Source of the DNA: Pelagibius sp050330205
Lineage (GTDB): Bacteria; Pseudomonadota; Alphaproteobacteria; Kiloniellales; Kiloniellaceae
Assembly (NCBI GenBank): GCA_050330205.1
Contig: JBHJOA010000032.1
Location: forward strand, 124,001 to 188,000
DNA length: 64,000 bases
Direction: 5' to 3'
Shown here: piece after piece, positions 1 through 9,244 of the stretch
Numbering within the stretch: position 1 is the stretch's first letter
How the letters are laid out: every line of letters starts with the position of its first letter
Made by a program: the position numbers and the translations under genes
The notes under the pieces: model-generated
Databases searched by the model: none
What the model saw: only the letters and a program-made list of their open reading frames with translations
Told to the model about the DNA's origin: nothing

Positions 1-225
1 GCTCTGCTCCTCGTCCTGCACATGCAGTTCCATGTCGTGGCGCAGGAACTCGAGAACCCCGCTCACCGTTTCCTCATCCAGGATCTCGGCATGCGTCATT
101 TCCTCGATGAGGTTGCATAGCGTCCGCTGTCGAAAATGCTCGGCGAAGAAGAAGTTCAGCGGGTCGCGGAGAAGCGCCGGCTCCGTCGGCTCGATCCGGG
201 TCCTCGGCTTGCCCGCAGCTCGCAT
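1..225 (-). CDS. Hemerythrin-like domain protein (C-terminus beyond window)
   Basis: The frame is open from an ATG at 225, behind a GAGGGGAGG ribosome site, to the window edge, so only the first 75 residues are seen. After a basic N-terminus come the pieces of a hemerythrin HHE-type helical bundle: DPLNFFFAEHFRQR and, later, FLRHDMELHVQDEE, which carry the spaced His/Glu residues that bind a di-iron site in this family. Such proteins sense or bind O2 or NO or protect Fe-S clusters. It lies 21 bases after the prolyl isomerase gene on the same strand and is probably the last or near-last gene of the nar operon. The role in nitrate respiration, perhaps NO handling, is an inference. Confidence 0.72.
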   Translation of the reverse strand, partial: MRAAGKPRTRIEPTEPALLRDPLNFFFAEHFRQRTLCNLIEEMTHAEILDEETVSGVLEFLRHDMELHVQDEEQS

Positions 226-246
226 GGCGAGCCTCCCCTCCTCTCC

Positions 247-1041
247 CTACTGAACCAACGGTGAATCCACACCGCCAAGGTCGATACCGGAAATCTCCGC
301 TTGTCCGGCCAGAACGCGGATGTACTGCGCCAGGGCGCGCTGCCAGCTGGCCGCCTGCAGGTAGTCGGCGATCCGCTGCTGCACCGCCTCGAAGGGCAGC
401 TGCCGGCCTGCGATGCGGCGGTCGAGCCGCAGCACATGGACCCCGTAGCGCGAGCGCACCGGTACCGGACAGAGCTGACCCTCCTCCAGGTTCATGAGGA
501 AGGTTTCGAACTCGGCCACGGTATCGCCCCGCGCCACCTGGCCGAGACGTCCCTCGTTCTGGGCCGAAGTACAGGCGGAGTACTCCACCGCCAGCCCGGC
601 GAAAGCGCCAGGGTCGACCTGCAGGGCCTCGATCAGGCGTTCGGCGGTCGCTGCCGCCGCCTCGTAGGCCTCCCGATCGTCGGGAGCCGCAGCCAGGAGG
701 ATGTGCGCCGCTTCGAAGAGGTCTGGACTGCGGAAGCGCGACTTATTGTTGTCATAGTAACGGCGGCAGGAGTCGCTATCGGCCTCCGGCACCGTCACCT
801 CCTGCTCCAGCAGCGCCCGGATCAGGGCGTCCTCTTCGGCCTCGCGACGCCCCCCGCCGTCTTCCCTCGGTGCCGGCGGGATGCCTTGGCGGCGCGCCTC
901 CTGCAGCAGCAGTTCGCGGATCGCCAGCGCCTCGGCGGCGGCCCGCAGCGCCGCTTCCGGCGTTCCGGCGGGATGGTTCTGGGCTTCCGCCAGCACCGCA
1001 GCGGGTGGGATCGTCGCCTCGTTTATGCGTATCTCCTGCAC
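247..1041 (-). CDS. Parvulin-type peptidyl-prolyl isomerase of the nar operon (NifM-like)
   Basis: This predicted 264-residue protein has a parvulin (PpiC) domain in its C-terminal half: an AAHILLA motif near the domain start, then GRLGQVARGD and YGVHVLRLDRR, the usual parvulin signatures. The N-terminal half is a helical NifM/SurA-like segment. A GTG at 1041 is preferred as start: it lies 4 bases after the narI stop and has GGAG in front, whereas an upstream ATG at 1116 would put 25 Cys/Arg-rich residues inside narI. No signal peptide is evident, so it probably acts in the cytoplasm. PPIases of this type follow narGHJI in several denitrifiers, for example Pseudomonas. A folding or assembly role for the nitrate reductase is inferred. 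Confidence 0.82.
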   Translation of the reverse strand: MQEIRINEATIPPAAVLAEAQNHPAGTPEAALRAAAEALAIRELLLQEARRQGIPPAPREDGGGRREAEEDALIRALLEQEVTVPEADSDSCRRYYDNNKSRFRSPDLFEAAHILLAAAPDDREAYEAAAATAERLIEALQVDPGAFAGLAVEYSACTSAQNEGRLGQVARGDTVAEFETFLMNLEEGQLCPVPVRSRYGVHVLRLDRRIAGRQLPFEAVQQRIADYLQAASWQRALAQYIRVLAGQAEISGIDLGGVDSPLVQ

Positions 1042-1045
1042 AGCC

Positions 1046-1744
1046 CTACTCCGCCGCCTGCCGCCGTGACCGCACGACCTGATAGCCGGGACGCCACAGA
1101 TAGCGCAGCGGCACACTCAGCATGTGGACCAGACGGGTGAAGGGGAAAATCAGGAAGATCGTCAAGCCGAGGAAGAGGTGCAGCTTGAAGATCGGGTGTG
1201 CGTTGATGATGTAGCTCGCCGCGGCGAAGTCGAAGGTGAAGATGCCCTGCGCCCAGGCCATGAATGTCACCATCTCGTGACCGTCAAGATGGCCGAGCGA
1301 GATCGGGATCGTGGCGAGGCCGAGAACCAGTTGTAGCCAGAGCAGCAGGATGACGGCGTTGTCACCGAAGCTCGAACTGGCGCGAATGCGCGGGTCGAAG
1401 AGCCGGCGATGCGCCAGCATCGTCGCTCCGATCAGGGCGAAAACACCGGCCACGCCGCCGACCACAATGGCCAGGATCTGCTTGAAACCGTGGCTGATGC
1501 CAACGAGGTCGAAAAGTTGGATCGGCGTCAGCAGGCCGACTAGATGTCCGAAGAAGACGATGAGCACGCCGACGTGGAACAGCACCGAGCCGACCACCAG
1601 TTGGCGCCGGCGCAGGAGCTGACTGGACCCCGAGCGCCAGGTGTAGGGCTCGCGGTCGTAGCGGATGATCGAGCCGACGACCAGCACCGCCAGCGCGATG
1701 TAGGGATAGATCCCGAAGACGAGCGTATTGAGGAAGGTGGCCAT
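1046..1744 (-). CDS. narI: Respiratory nitrate reductase gamma subunit (cytochrome b)
   Basis: NarI (232 residues) anchors NarGH to the inner membrane and passes electrons from quinol to NarH through two b hemes. About five membrane segments are visible. The heme-ligand histidines appear in their two usual places: LFHVGVLIVFFGH in the second segment, and KLHLFLG followed by RLVHMLS near the end. Length matches the family (about 225-240 residues). GGAG lies just before the ATG, 12 bases after narJ. Its stop lies 4 bases before the GTG of the prolyl isomerase, so the two are probably translationally linked. Confidence 0.96.
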   Translation of the reverse strand: MATFLNTLVFGIYPYIALAVLVVGSIIRYDREPYTWRSGSSQLLRRRQLVVGSVLFHVGVLIVFFGHLVGLLTPIQLFDLVGISHGFKQILAIVVGGVAGVFALIGATMLAHRRLFDPRIRASSSFGDNAVILLLWLQLVLGLATIPISLGHLDGHEMVTFMAWAQGIFTFDFAAASYIINAHPIFKLHLFLGLTIFLIFPFTRLVHMLSVPLRYLWRPGYQVVRSRRQAAE

Positions 1745-1756
1745 GGCGGGTGCTCC

Positions 1757-2476
1757 TCAGTGGGGCTTCGTATCGGCGGGACGGTCGATCCGCGCCAGGG
1801 TCTCGCGGGCGGCCGGGCAGCCGCCTCCCGGCGAAATGCCGGGCGCCATGCCGGCACTACCGGGCCCGAAAGTCACCGGCTGGTCCTCCCAGGCGCGGTC
1901 GAGGGCCGCGAGATCTTCCGGATCCTCCTCGGGCGCGGCCAGCAGTTCATCGACCTCGGCCCTCGCCGGCTTTCCCCTGGCGATGCTCTCCAGTGCCAGG
2001 AATACCCAGGCATAGGCGCTCTTGCGCTTGCGCAGGCGTTCGCCGAGCGCGGCGATGACATGAAGCGGCTGGCCCAGCAGATCGCGCGCCTCCGCAATCG
2101 GGCGGGTGGAGAGGAACTCCAGGAACAGCGGCAGGAAGTCCGGCAGTTCCTTGGCGCTGAGGTCCAGGCCATGGAGCGCGTAGTGCTCGCCGAGGTCGAC
2201 CATGGCCTGCCCGCGGTCGCGGCTCTCGCCGTGAATGTGCTCGAAGAGGTGCAGCGAGAGCGAACGCGACCGGTCGAACAGCAGGACATAGCGCTCCTGC
2301 AGGTCGTAGATGTCCCCCGTCGCAAGCTCATCGAGCAGCTTGGACAGTCCCTTGAGGCAGTTCGCCGGAACCAGCTTCTCGGCCGCCAGGACCGCTTTCA
2401 TCTCGCCCGCCGCCGCCTGCATCTCCGCTTCCGGATAGGTGAGCAGCAGGGAGAGAACCTTCAGGGTCTTGCTCAT
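1757..2476 (-). CDS. narJ: Nitrate reductase molybdenum cofactor assembly chaperone
   Basis: NarJ (239 residues) is a cytoplasmic TorD/NarJ-family helical chaperone. It holds NarG until the molybdenum cofactor is inserted and is not part of the final enzyme. The family pattern is clear: an N-terminal LSLLLTYPE segment, ERYVLLFDRSRSLSLHLFEHIHGESRDRGQAM, and DLPDFLPLFLEFL. The last 35 or so residues are Gly/Pro-rich (GMAPGISPGGG) and look like a poorly conserved tail. Its ATG overlaps the narH stop as TGATG, so translational coupling is likely. Confidence 0.95.
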   Translation of the reverse strand: MSKTLKVLSLLLTYPEAEMQAAAGEMKAVLAAEKLVPANCLKGLSKLLDELATGDIYDLQERYVLLFDRSRSLSLHLFEHIHGESRDRGQAMVDLGEHYALHGLDLSAKELPDFLPLFLEFLSTRPIAEARDLLGQPLHVIAALGERLRKRKSAYAWVFLALESIARGKPARAEVDELLAAPEEDPEDLAALDRAWEDQPVTFGPGSAGMAPGISPGGGCPAARETLARIDRPADTKPH

Positions 2477-4002
2477 CAGAACACCTCCGTCGGAGTCTGC
2501 ACCTTCTTCTTGCGACCGCCGCCGAAGAGGTTGGTCTCGCTGGCTCCGCCCGAGCAGCCGTTGCCGAAGCTGAAGCCGCAGGAGCCGCGCAGGTCATAGG
2601 CGTCCTCGCTGACCTCTCGGTGCGCCGTCGGAATCACGAAGCGGTCCTCGTAGTTGGCGATCGCCATGACGTGATACATCTCCTCGATGCGCTCGACCGT
2701 GAGGCCGACCCGTTGGGCCAGCGCCTCGTCGATCACGCCGTCAACCGTCTTCGCGCGCATGTAGGCGCGCATGCCGAGCATGCGCTGCAGAGCCTCGGCC
2801 ACCGGCTTCTCATTGCCGCCGGTCAGCAAATTGGCGAGATAGCGCAGCGGGATACGCAGTGCGTTGACGTCCGGCAGGCCGTCGTCCCAGGCAATCTTGC
2901 CGGCCTCGGCCGCCGATTGGATCGGCGAAAGCGGCGGCACGTACCACACCATCGGCAGGGTGCGGTACTCCGGGTGCAGCGGAAAGGCGATTTTCCAGTC
3001 CATCGCCATCTTCCACACCGGCGAACGGCGCGCCGCCTCGAGCCAGGCTTCCGGCACCCCGTCACGTCGCGCCTGGGCGATCACCTCGGGATGGTTGGGA
3101 TCGAGGAAGATATCGAGTTGCGCCTGGTAGAGATCGCCCTCGTCCTGGGTCGCCGCCGCCTGGGCGATACGGTCGGCGTCGTAGAGCAGGACACCCAGGT
3201 AGCGGATGCGGCCGACGCAGGTCTCGGAGCAGACAGTCGGCTGTCCGGCTTCGATGCGCGGATAGCAGAAGATGCACTTCTCCGATTTCCCGGTCGACCA
3301 GTTGTAGTAGATCTTCTTGTACGGGCAGCCGGAAACGCACATGCGCCAGCCGCGGCACTTTTCCTGGTCGATGAGGACAATGCCGTCCTCCTCGCGCTTG
3401 TAGATGGCCCCCGAGGGACAGGCCGCCACGCAAGTCGGGTTGAGGCAGTGCTCGCAGAGCCGCGGCAGGTACATCATGAAGGTGTTCTCGAAGGCGCCAT
3501 AGATCTCCTTCTCGATGCCCTCGAAGTTCACGTCCTTGGACCGCTTCTCGAACTCGCCGCCGAGAATCTCCTCCCAGTTCGGGCCCCACTCGATCTTTTC
3601 CATGCGTTCACCGGAGATCAGTGAGCGCGGGCGCGCCGTGGGCGAGGCTTCGAGTTCGGGCGCGTTCTGCAGGTGCTCGTAGTCGAAGGTGAAAGGCTCG
3701 TAATAGTCGTCGATCTCAGGCAGGTCGGGGTTGGCGAAGATCTTCGCCAGCACCCGCCACTTGGCTCCCATCTTGGGTCTCAGCCGGCCGTTGCCGGTAC
3801 GCTCCCAGCCGCCGTTCCAGCGTTTCTGGTTCTCCCACTCCTTGGGATAGCCGATACCGGGCTTGGTTTCGACATTGTTGAACCAGGCGTATTCCATGCC
3901 CTCGCGGTTGGTCCAGACGTTCTTGCAGGTGACCGAGCAGGTGTGACACCCGATGCACTTGTCGAGGTTCAGCACCATGCCGATCTGTGCGCGGATTTTC
4001 AT
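2476..4002 (-). CDS. narH: Respiratory nitrate reductase beta subunit (Fe-S)
   Basis: NarH (508 residues) carries electrons from NarI to NarG through one [3Fe-4S] and three [4Fe-4S] clusters on the cytoplasmic side of the membrane. The cysteine groups are all visible: CIGCHTCSVTCK near residue 16, CEHCLNPTCVAACP near 183, CRGWRMCVSGCP near 216, and CIFC plus a later CVG for the distal set. The Trp in CRGW is the usual mark of the [3Fe-4S] site. ATG overlaps the narG stop (ATGA), and the stop overlaps narJ. Length is normal for the family. Confidence 0.97.
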   Translation of the reverse strand: MKIRAQIGMVLNLDKCIGCHTCSVTCKNVWTNREGMEYAWFNNVETKPGIGYPKEWENQKRWNGGWERTGNGRLRPKMGAKWRVLAKIFANPDLPEIDDYYEPFTFDYEHLQNAPELEASPTARPRSLISGERMEKIEWGPNWEEILGGEFEKRSKDVNFEGIEKEIYGAFENTFMMYLPRLCEHCLNPTCVAACPSGAIYKREEDGIVLIDQEKCRGWRMCVSGCPYKKIYYNWSTGKSEKCIFCYPRIEAGQPTVCSETCVGRIRYLGVLLYDADRIAQAAATQDEGDLYQAQLDIFLDPNHPEVIAQARRDGVPEAWLEAARRSPVWKMAMDWKIAFPLHPEYRTLPMVWYVPPLSPIQSAAEAGKIAWDDGLPDVNALRIPLRYLANLLTGGNEKPVAEALQRMLGMRAYMRAKTVDGVIDEALAQRVGLTVERIEEMYHVMAIANYEDRFVIPTAHREVSEDAYDLRGSCGFSFGNGCSGGASETNLFGGGRKKKVQTPTEVF

Positions 4003-7000
4003 TCTGCTGCCTCCCCACTGAAGGGTTCCGGGTCGTCGCCGGCCGGGCGTTCGAGCCAGTCGACCTTGTCCATCTTTCGGACGATGACGAATTCGTCGCG
4101 ATTGGAGCCCACCGTCCCGTAATAGTTGAAGCCGTAGGACTGCTGCGCATAGCCGCCGATCATGTGGGTCGGCTTCAGCACCGCACGGGTCACCGAGTTG
4201 TGAATGCCGCCGCGCTGGCCTGTCATCTCCGAGCCCGGCGTGTTCACGATCTTCTCCTGCGCGTGATACATGAAGATCGTGCCCTCATGCATGCGCTGCG
4301 AGACAACCGCCCTCGCCGTGAGAGCACCGTTCACGTTGTAAGCCTCGACCCAGTCGTTGTCCCGGATGCCGGCCTTCTTGGCATCGACCTCGCTGATCCA
4401 CACCACCGGTCCGCCGCGGTTCAGCGTCAGCATCAGCAGGTTGTCGGTGTAGGTCGAATGGATACCCCACTTCTGGTGCGGCGTGATGAAGTTCAGCACC
4501 ACCTGCGGGTTGCCGTTGTCCTTCGACGCGATCACCGGATTCACGGTCTTGGTGTCGATCGGCGGGCGATAGACGCAGAAGCCTTCGCCGAACGCGCGCA
4601 TCCAGAGGTGATCCTGGTAGAGCTGCTGGCGGCCCGTCAGGGTGCGCCAGGGGATCAGCTCGTGCACGTTGGTGTAGCCGGCGTTGTAGCAGACCTTCTC
4701 CGACTCGATTCCCGACCAGGTCGGCGAGGAGATGATCTTGCGTGGCTGCGCCACCACATCCCGGAAGCGGATTTTCTCGTCCTCCTTTGGGGCGGCCAGA
4801 TGGGTATGCTCGCGGCCCGTCGCCTTGCCGAGCGCCTCCCAGGCCTTCACCGCGACCTCGCCGTTGGTCTCAGGCGCCAGCATGAGGATGACCTCGCTGG
4901 CATCGACGTCGGTCTCGATGCGCGGCATCCCTTTGGTGGGACCTTCCTCGATCACCACGCCGTTGAGGCGGCCGAGGCCCGCGACCTCGTGTTCGGTGTT
5001 CCAGGAGATGCCCTTGCCGCCGTTGCCGAGCTTGGTCATCAACGGCCCCAGCGCGGTGAAACGCTTGTAGAGGTTGGGATAGTCACGCTCCACCACGGCG
5101 ATCTGTGGCATTGTCTTGCCGGGAATCGCCTCGACCTCGCCCTTCTTCCAGTCCTTAACGTCCATCGCCTGGGCGATTTCGGCTGGCGTGTCGTGGAGGA
5201 TCGGCACCAGCACCACGTCCTTTTCGACACCCAGCACCTCCGGCGCGACTTCCGAGAAGACCTTGGCGATGCCCTTGTAGATATCCCAGTCGCTGCGGCA
5301 TTCCCAAGCGGGATCGGCCGCCGCCGTCAAGGGGTGGATGAAGGGATGCATGTCGGAGGTGTTGAGGTCGTTTTTCTCGTACCAGGTTGCCGTCGGCAGC
5401 ACGATGTCGGAATAGACGCAGGTGGTCGACATGCGGAAGTCCAGGGTCACCAGCAGATCGAGCTTTCCTTCCGGCGCCTCGTCGTGCCACACCGCCTCCT
5501 GCGGTTTCTGGCGTCCATCGGCGCCGAGATCCTTGCCGAGCACTCCATGCGAGGTGCCGAGCAGGTGCTTCAGGAAATACTCATGCCCCTTGCCGGAGGA
5601 TCCCAGCAGGTTGGAGCGCCAGACAAAGAGATTGCGCGGCCAGTTCACCGGATTGTCCGGATCCTCGCAGGACATCTTCAGCTCGCCGTTCTTCAACTGT
5701 TCGACCACGTAGTCCTTGGGGTCTTTTCCGGCCGCGGCGGCCGCCTTGGCGACCTCCAGCGGATTGGATTGAAGCTGCGGCGCGGAGGGCAGCCAGCCCA
5801 TGCGCTCGGCGCGGATGTTGTAGTCGATGAGGGCGCCGTCCCAGGGGCCCTGGGGCGCCGTCGGCGAGAGGATCTCGCTCACGTCGAGGGTCTCGTAACG
5901 CCACTGGTCGGTGTGGGCGTAGAAGAACGAAGTCGAGTTCATATGCCGTGGCGGCCGGCCCCAGTCGAGCGCGAAGGCGAGCGGCAACCAGCCGGTCTGC
6001 GGGCGCAGCTTCTCCTGGCCCACATAGTGCGACCAGCCGCCGCCCGACTGACCGACGCAGCCGCACATCACCAGGAGGTTGATGATCCCCCGGTAGTTCA
6101 TATCCATGTGGTACCAGTGATTGAGGCCGGCACCCAGGATCACCATCGAACGGCCGTTGGTCTTCTCGGCGTTCAGGGCGAACTCGCGGGCAACGGTGAC
6201 GATGTGATCGGCCGGCACGCCGGTGATCTGCTCCGCCCAGGCCGGCGTGTAGGGAACGTTCTCGTCGTAGCCCTTGGCCACATGGCCGCCGCCGAGGCCC
6301 CGGTCCAGCCCGTAGTTGGCGACGAAGAGGTCGAATACCGTGGCGACCAGGATCTCTCCCTCGGCCGACTTCACCGACTTGACGGGAACGCGGCGCAACA
6401 GAACGTCGGGATGATCGGTGCCCTTGAAGTGGTCGTGCTCGCGGTTGCCGAAGTAGGGGAAGCCGACGTCGACCTCATCGTCGTGGTCCTTGTCGACGAT
6501 CAGGCTGAGGCGCAGCCTGGTGTCCTTGCCTTCGGCGTCCCTCTCCTCCAGGTTCCACTTGCCTTGTTCGCCCCAGCGGAAGCCGACGGAGCCGTGCGGC
6601 GCGACGATACCGCCGGTCTTCTCGTCGATGGCCAGGGTCTTCCACTCCGGATTGTTCTCCTGCCCGAGCTTGCCGTCGAGGTCGGCGGCCCGCAGCAGGC
6701 GTTCCGGAAGGTAGTGGCCGTCCTTCTTGACCAAGCGTACCAGCATCGGCATATCGGTGAAGCGGCGCGCGTAGTCCTCGAAGTACTCCGCCTGGCGGTC
6801 CAGGTGGAACTCGCGCAGGATCACGTGACCCATGGCCATTGCCAGTGCCGCGTCGGTCCCCTGCTTGGGATGGAGCCAGAGGTCGGCGAACTTGGAGGCC
6901 TCGGAATAGTCCGGGCTCACCACGACCGACTTGGTCCCCTTGTAGCGCACCTCGGTGTAGAAATGGGCATCTGGCGTGCGCGTCTGCGGCACGTTCGAGC

Positions 7001-7760
7001 CCCAGATCATCAGGAATCCGGAGTTGTACCAATCGGCGCTCTCCGGCACGTCGGTCTGCTCGCCCCAAGTTTGCGGCGAGGCCGGCGGCAGGTCGCAATA
7101 CCAGTCGTAGAACGACATGCAGACCCCGCCCAGCAGCGACAGGTAGCGTGACCCGGCGGCATAGGAGACCATGGACATCGCCGGGATCGGCGAAAAGCCG
7201 ATGACCCGGTCGGGGCCGTAGGTCTTGGCCGTGTAGGCGTTGGCGGCGGCGATGATCTCGTTCACCTCGTCCCACTTGGCCCGCACGAATCCGCCCAGGC
7301 CGCGCTTTCGCGTGTAGGCGGCGCGCTTTTTCGGGTCCTCGACGATGGACTGCCAGGCGGCCACCGGAGTCCGCACGGCCCGCGCCTCGCGCCACAGCTT
7401 CAGCAGCCGCCCACGTACCAGCGGATACTTCACCCGGTTCCCGGAATAGAGGTACCAGCTGTAGCTGGCACCTCGGCTGCACCCGCGCGGCTCGTGATTC
7501 GGCAGGTCGGGGCGGGTGCGCGGATAGTCGGTCTGCTGAGTCTCCCAGGTGACGATTCCCCCCTTCACGTAGATCTTCCAGGAACAGGAACCGGTGCAGT
7601 TCGCGCCATGCGTCGAGCGCACGATCTTGTCGTGCTGCCAGCGCTTGCGGTAGCCCTCTTCCCAGCCGCGGTCCTCGCTGGTGGTGATGCCGTGGCCATC
7701 GGCGAACTCGCCGAGCGACCTGTCGGTGAAGAAGTTCAATCGGTCGAGCAGTTGACTCAT
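3999..7760 (-). CDS. narG: Respiratory nitrate reductase alpha subunit (Mo-bisMGD catalytic)
   Basis: NarG (1253 residues; E. coli NarG is 1247) reduces nitrate to nitrite in the cytoplasm. The N-terminal FS0 cluster motif with a His ligand is present in THGANCTGSCSWKIY and its downstream Cys in RGCSRGASYSW. The molybdenum-ligand Asp region reads QTDVPESADWYNSG. The ATG at 7760 is chosen because GGGAG stands just before it and the protein then begins SQLLDRLNFFTDRSLGEF, as in other NarG. A frame extending to 7841 would run into narK2. No Tat signal is seen, which is normal for membrane-bound NarG facing the cytoplasm. Confidence 0.97.
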   Translation of the reverse strand: MSQLLDRLNFFTDRSLGEFADGHGITTSEDRGWEEGYRKRWQHDKIVRSTHGANCTGSCSWKIYVKGGIVTWETQQTDYPRTRPDLPNHEPRGCSRGASYSWYLYSGNRVKYPLVRGRLLKLWREARAVRTPVAAWQSIVEDPKKRAAYTRKRGLGGFVRAKWDEVNEIIAAANAYTAKTYGPDRVIGFSPIPAMSMVSYAAGSRYLSLLGGVCMSFYDWYCDLPPASPQTWGEQTDVPESADWYNSGFLMIWGSNVPQTRTPDAHFYTEVRYKGTKSVVVSPDYSEASKFADLWLHPKQGTDAALAMAMGHVILREFHLDRQAEYFEDYARRFTDMPMLVRLVKKDGHYLPERLLRAADLDGKLGQENNPEWKTLAIDEKTGGIVAPHGSVGFRWGEQGKWNLEERDAEGKDTRLRLSLIVDKDHDDEVDVGFPYFGNREHDHFKGTDHPDVLLRRVPVKSVKSAEGEILVATVFDLFVANYGLDRGLGGGHVAKGYDENVPYTPAWAEQITGVPADHIVTVAREFALNAEKTNGRSMVILGAGLNHWYHMDMNYRGIINLLVMCGCVGQSGGGWSHYVGQEKLRPQTGWLPLAFALDWGRPPRHMNSTSFFYAHTDQWRYETLDVSEILSPTAPQGPWDGALIDYNIRAERMGWLPSAPQLQSNPLEVAKAAAAAGKDPKDYVVEQLKNGELKMSCEDPDNPVNWPRNLFVWRSNLLGSSGKGHEYFLKHLLGTSHGVLGKDLGADGRQKPQEAVWHDEAPEGKLDLLVTLDFRMSTTCVYSDIVLPTATWYEKNDLNTSDMHPFIHPLTAAADPAWECRSDWDIYKGIAKVFSEVAPEVLGVEKDVVLVPILHDTPAEIAQAMDVKDWKKGEVEAIPGKTMPQIAVVERDYPNLYKRFTALGPLMTKLGNGGKGISWNTEHEVAGLGRLNGVVIEEGPTKGMPRIETDVDASEVILMLAPETNGEVAVKAWEALGKATGREHTHLAAPKEDEKIRFRDVVAQPRKIISSPTWSGIESEKVCYNAGYTNVHELIPWRTLTGRQQLYQDHLWMRAFGEGFCVYRPPIDTKTVNPVIASKDNGNPQVVLNFITPHQKWGIHSTYTDNLLMLTLNRGGPVVWISEVDAKKAGIRDNDWVEAYNVNGALTARAVVSQRMHEGTIFMYHAQEKIVNTPGSEMTGQRGGIHNSVTRAVLKPTHMIGGYAQQSYGFNYYGTVGSNRDEFVIVRKMDKVDWLERPAGDDPEPFSGEAAE

Positions 7761-7785
7761 TGGATAGCTCCCTTCTCTGCCGCGC

Positions 7786-9177
7786 TCAGCAGGGTACCGG
7801 GGCGTTGCGCCGGGTGTAGTAGAACCAGGTGATGAAAACACAGAGGGCGTAGAACGCCATGAACAGGTACAGCGCCAGTTCCGGCCCGCCGGTCATCGAG
7901 ATCGAGGAGCCGTAGGCCTTGGGAATGAAAAAGGCGCCGTAGGCCGCAATGGCCGAGGTGAAGGCGATGATGGCGGCTGACTCGCGCTCCGACTGCCGCA
8001 GGTGCTCTTCCTTGTTCATCTCGGGCATCAGACGGCTGACTTCCTGGCGCATGATCGTGGGGATCATCTGGAACGTGGAGGCGTTTCCGATGCCGGTCGC
8101 AAAGAACAGCAGCATGAACAGGGCGAAGAAGCCCCAGAACGCGCCGGGCTGGTCCTTGATGCCGAGGAAAAAGAGGACACCGGCCACCGCGACGATCATG
8201 ACGAGGAAGGTCCAGAAAGTGACCCGCCCGCCGCCGAACTTGTCGGAGATCCACCCCGTCGCGGCTCGGCTGAGGGCGCCCACCAACGGACCGAGAAACA
8301 CGAACTGCAGCGAGTCGACCTCAGGAAACTGGGTCTTTGCGAGCAGCGGGAACCCCGCCGAATAACCGATGAAGGAGCCGAAGGTGCCGGTATAGAGAAC
8401 GCACATGATCCAGTTCTGCTTGCGCTGGAAGATCACCGACTGCTCCTTGAAGGAGGCCCTCGCCGAAGCGATGTCGTTCATGCCGAACCAGGCGGCCAGG
8501 CTGCCGATCACCAGGAAAGGTACCCAGATGAAACCGGCGTTCTGCAGCCACAAACGTTCACCCGCGCTGGTGACCTGGGGTTCGCCGCCGACAACGCCGA
8601 ACACGCCGGCGGTGATCACCAGCGGCACGACGAACTGCATGACGCTGACGCCGGCGTTGCCGAGGCCGGCATTGAGGGCCAGCGCATTTCCCTTCTCCTT
8701 CTTGGGAAAGAAGAAGGAGATGTTGGACATGGATGAGGCGAAGTTGCCGCCGCCGAAGCCGCAAAGCAGGGCCAGCAACAGGAATACCAGGTAGGGTGTA
8801 TCCGGGTTCTGCACGGCAAACCCGATGCCGACCGCGGGGATCAGCAGCGAGGCGGTCGAAAGCGAGGTCCACAGGCGGCCACCGAAGATCGGCACCATGA
8901 AGGAATAGAAGATCCGCAGGGTCGCGCCCGAGAGACCGGGCAGCGCGGCCAGCCAGAACAATTGATCGGTGCCGTAGGTGAAACCGATTGCCGGAAGCTT
9001 GGCAACCACAACGCTCCACACCATCCACACCGAGAAGGCCAGCAGCAGGCAGGGGATGGAGATCCACAGGTTCTTGACGGCGTAGCGGCGCCCGCCGCCT
9101 TCCCAGAAGGCCGGCTCATCCGGATGCCAGTCTTCCAGTACATGACCACTGGCGGATACGCGTTGAGATGTACTCAT
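7786..9177 (-). CDS. narK: Nitrate/nitrite antiporter, NarK2 type (MFS)
   Basis: This 463-residue major facilitator has about 12 membrane segments. The nitrate-porter signature GFGGGNFASSMSNISFFF and its continuation NALALNAGLGNAGVSVMQ sit in the fifth segment. A second Gly/Asn-rich segment, TGIGNASTFQMIP, is in the second half. It begins with a cytoplasmic stretch of about 35 residues, then NLWISIPCLLLAF. It matches the NarK2/NarU-like group that exchanges nitrite for nitrate and should feed NarG and remove nitrite. It lies 25 bases upstream of narG, with no terminator or Fnr box in the gap after narK1. Confidence 0.92.
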   Translation of the reverse strand: MSTSQRVSASGHVLEDWHPDEPAFWEGGGRRYAVKNLWISIPCLLLAFSVWMVWSVVVAKLPAIGFTYGTDQLFWLAALPGLSGATLRIFYSFMVPIFGGRLWTSLSTASLLIPAVGIGFAVQNPDTPYLVFLLLALLCGFGGGNFASSMSNISFFFPKKEKGNALALNAGLGNAGVSVMQFVVPLVITAGVFGVVGGEPQVTSAGERLWLQNAGFIWVPFLVIGSLAAWFGMNDIASARASFKEQSVIFQRKQNWIMCVLYTGTFGSFIGYSAGFPLLAKTQFPEVDSLQFVFLGPLVGALSRAATGWISDKFGGGRVTFWTFLVMIVAVAGVLFFLGIKDQPGAFWGFFALFMLLFFATGIGNASTFQMIPTIMRQEVSRLMPEMNKEEHLRQSERESAAIIAFTSAIAAYGAFFIPKAYGSSISMTGGPELALYLFMAFYALCVFITWFYYTRRNAPVPC

Positions 9178-9244
9178 GGTCTCTGTCCTCTGTGTCGATG
9201 GCGGCGTCGGTTGCGATGCGCCGATCGTGAAATTCTTCCTTGTG

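Noticed and set aside
3987..7151. Open frame of over 1000 codons antisense to narG
   Set aside because: High-GC DNA leaves long open antisense frames. The narG strand has all family motifs, while the antisense product is Arg/His/Val-rich without recognisable domains.
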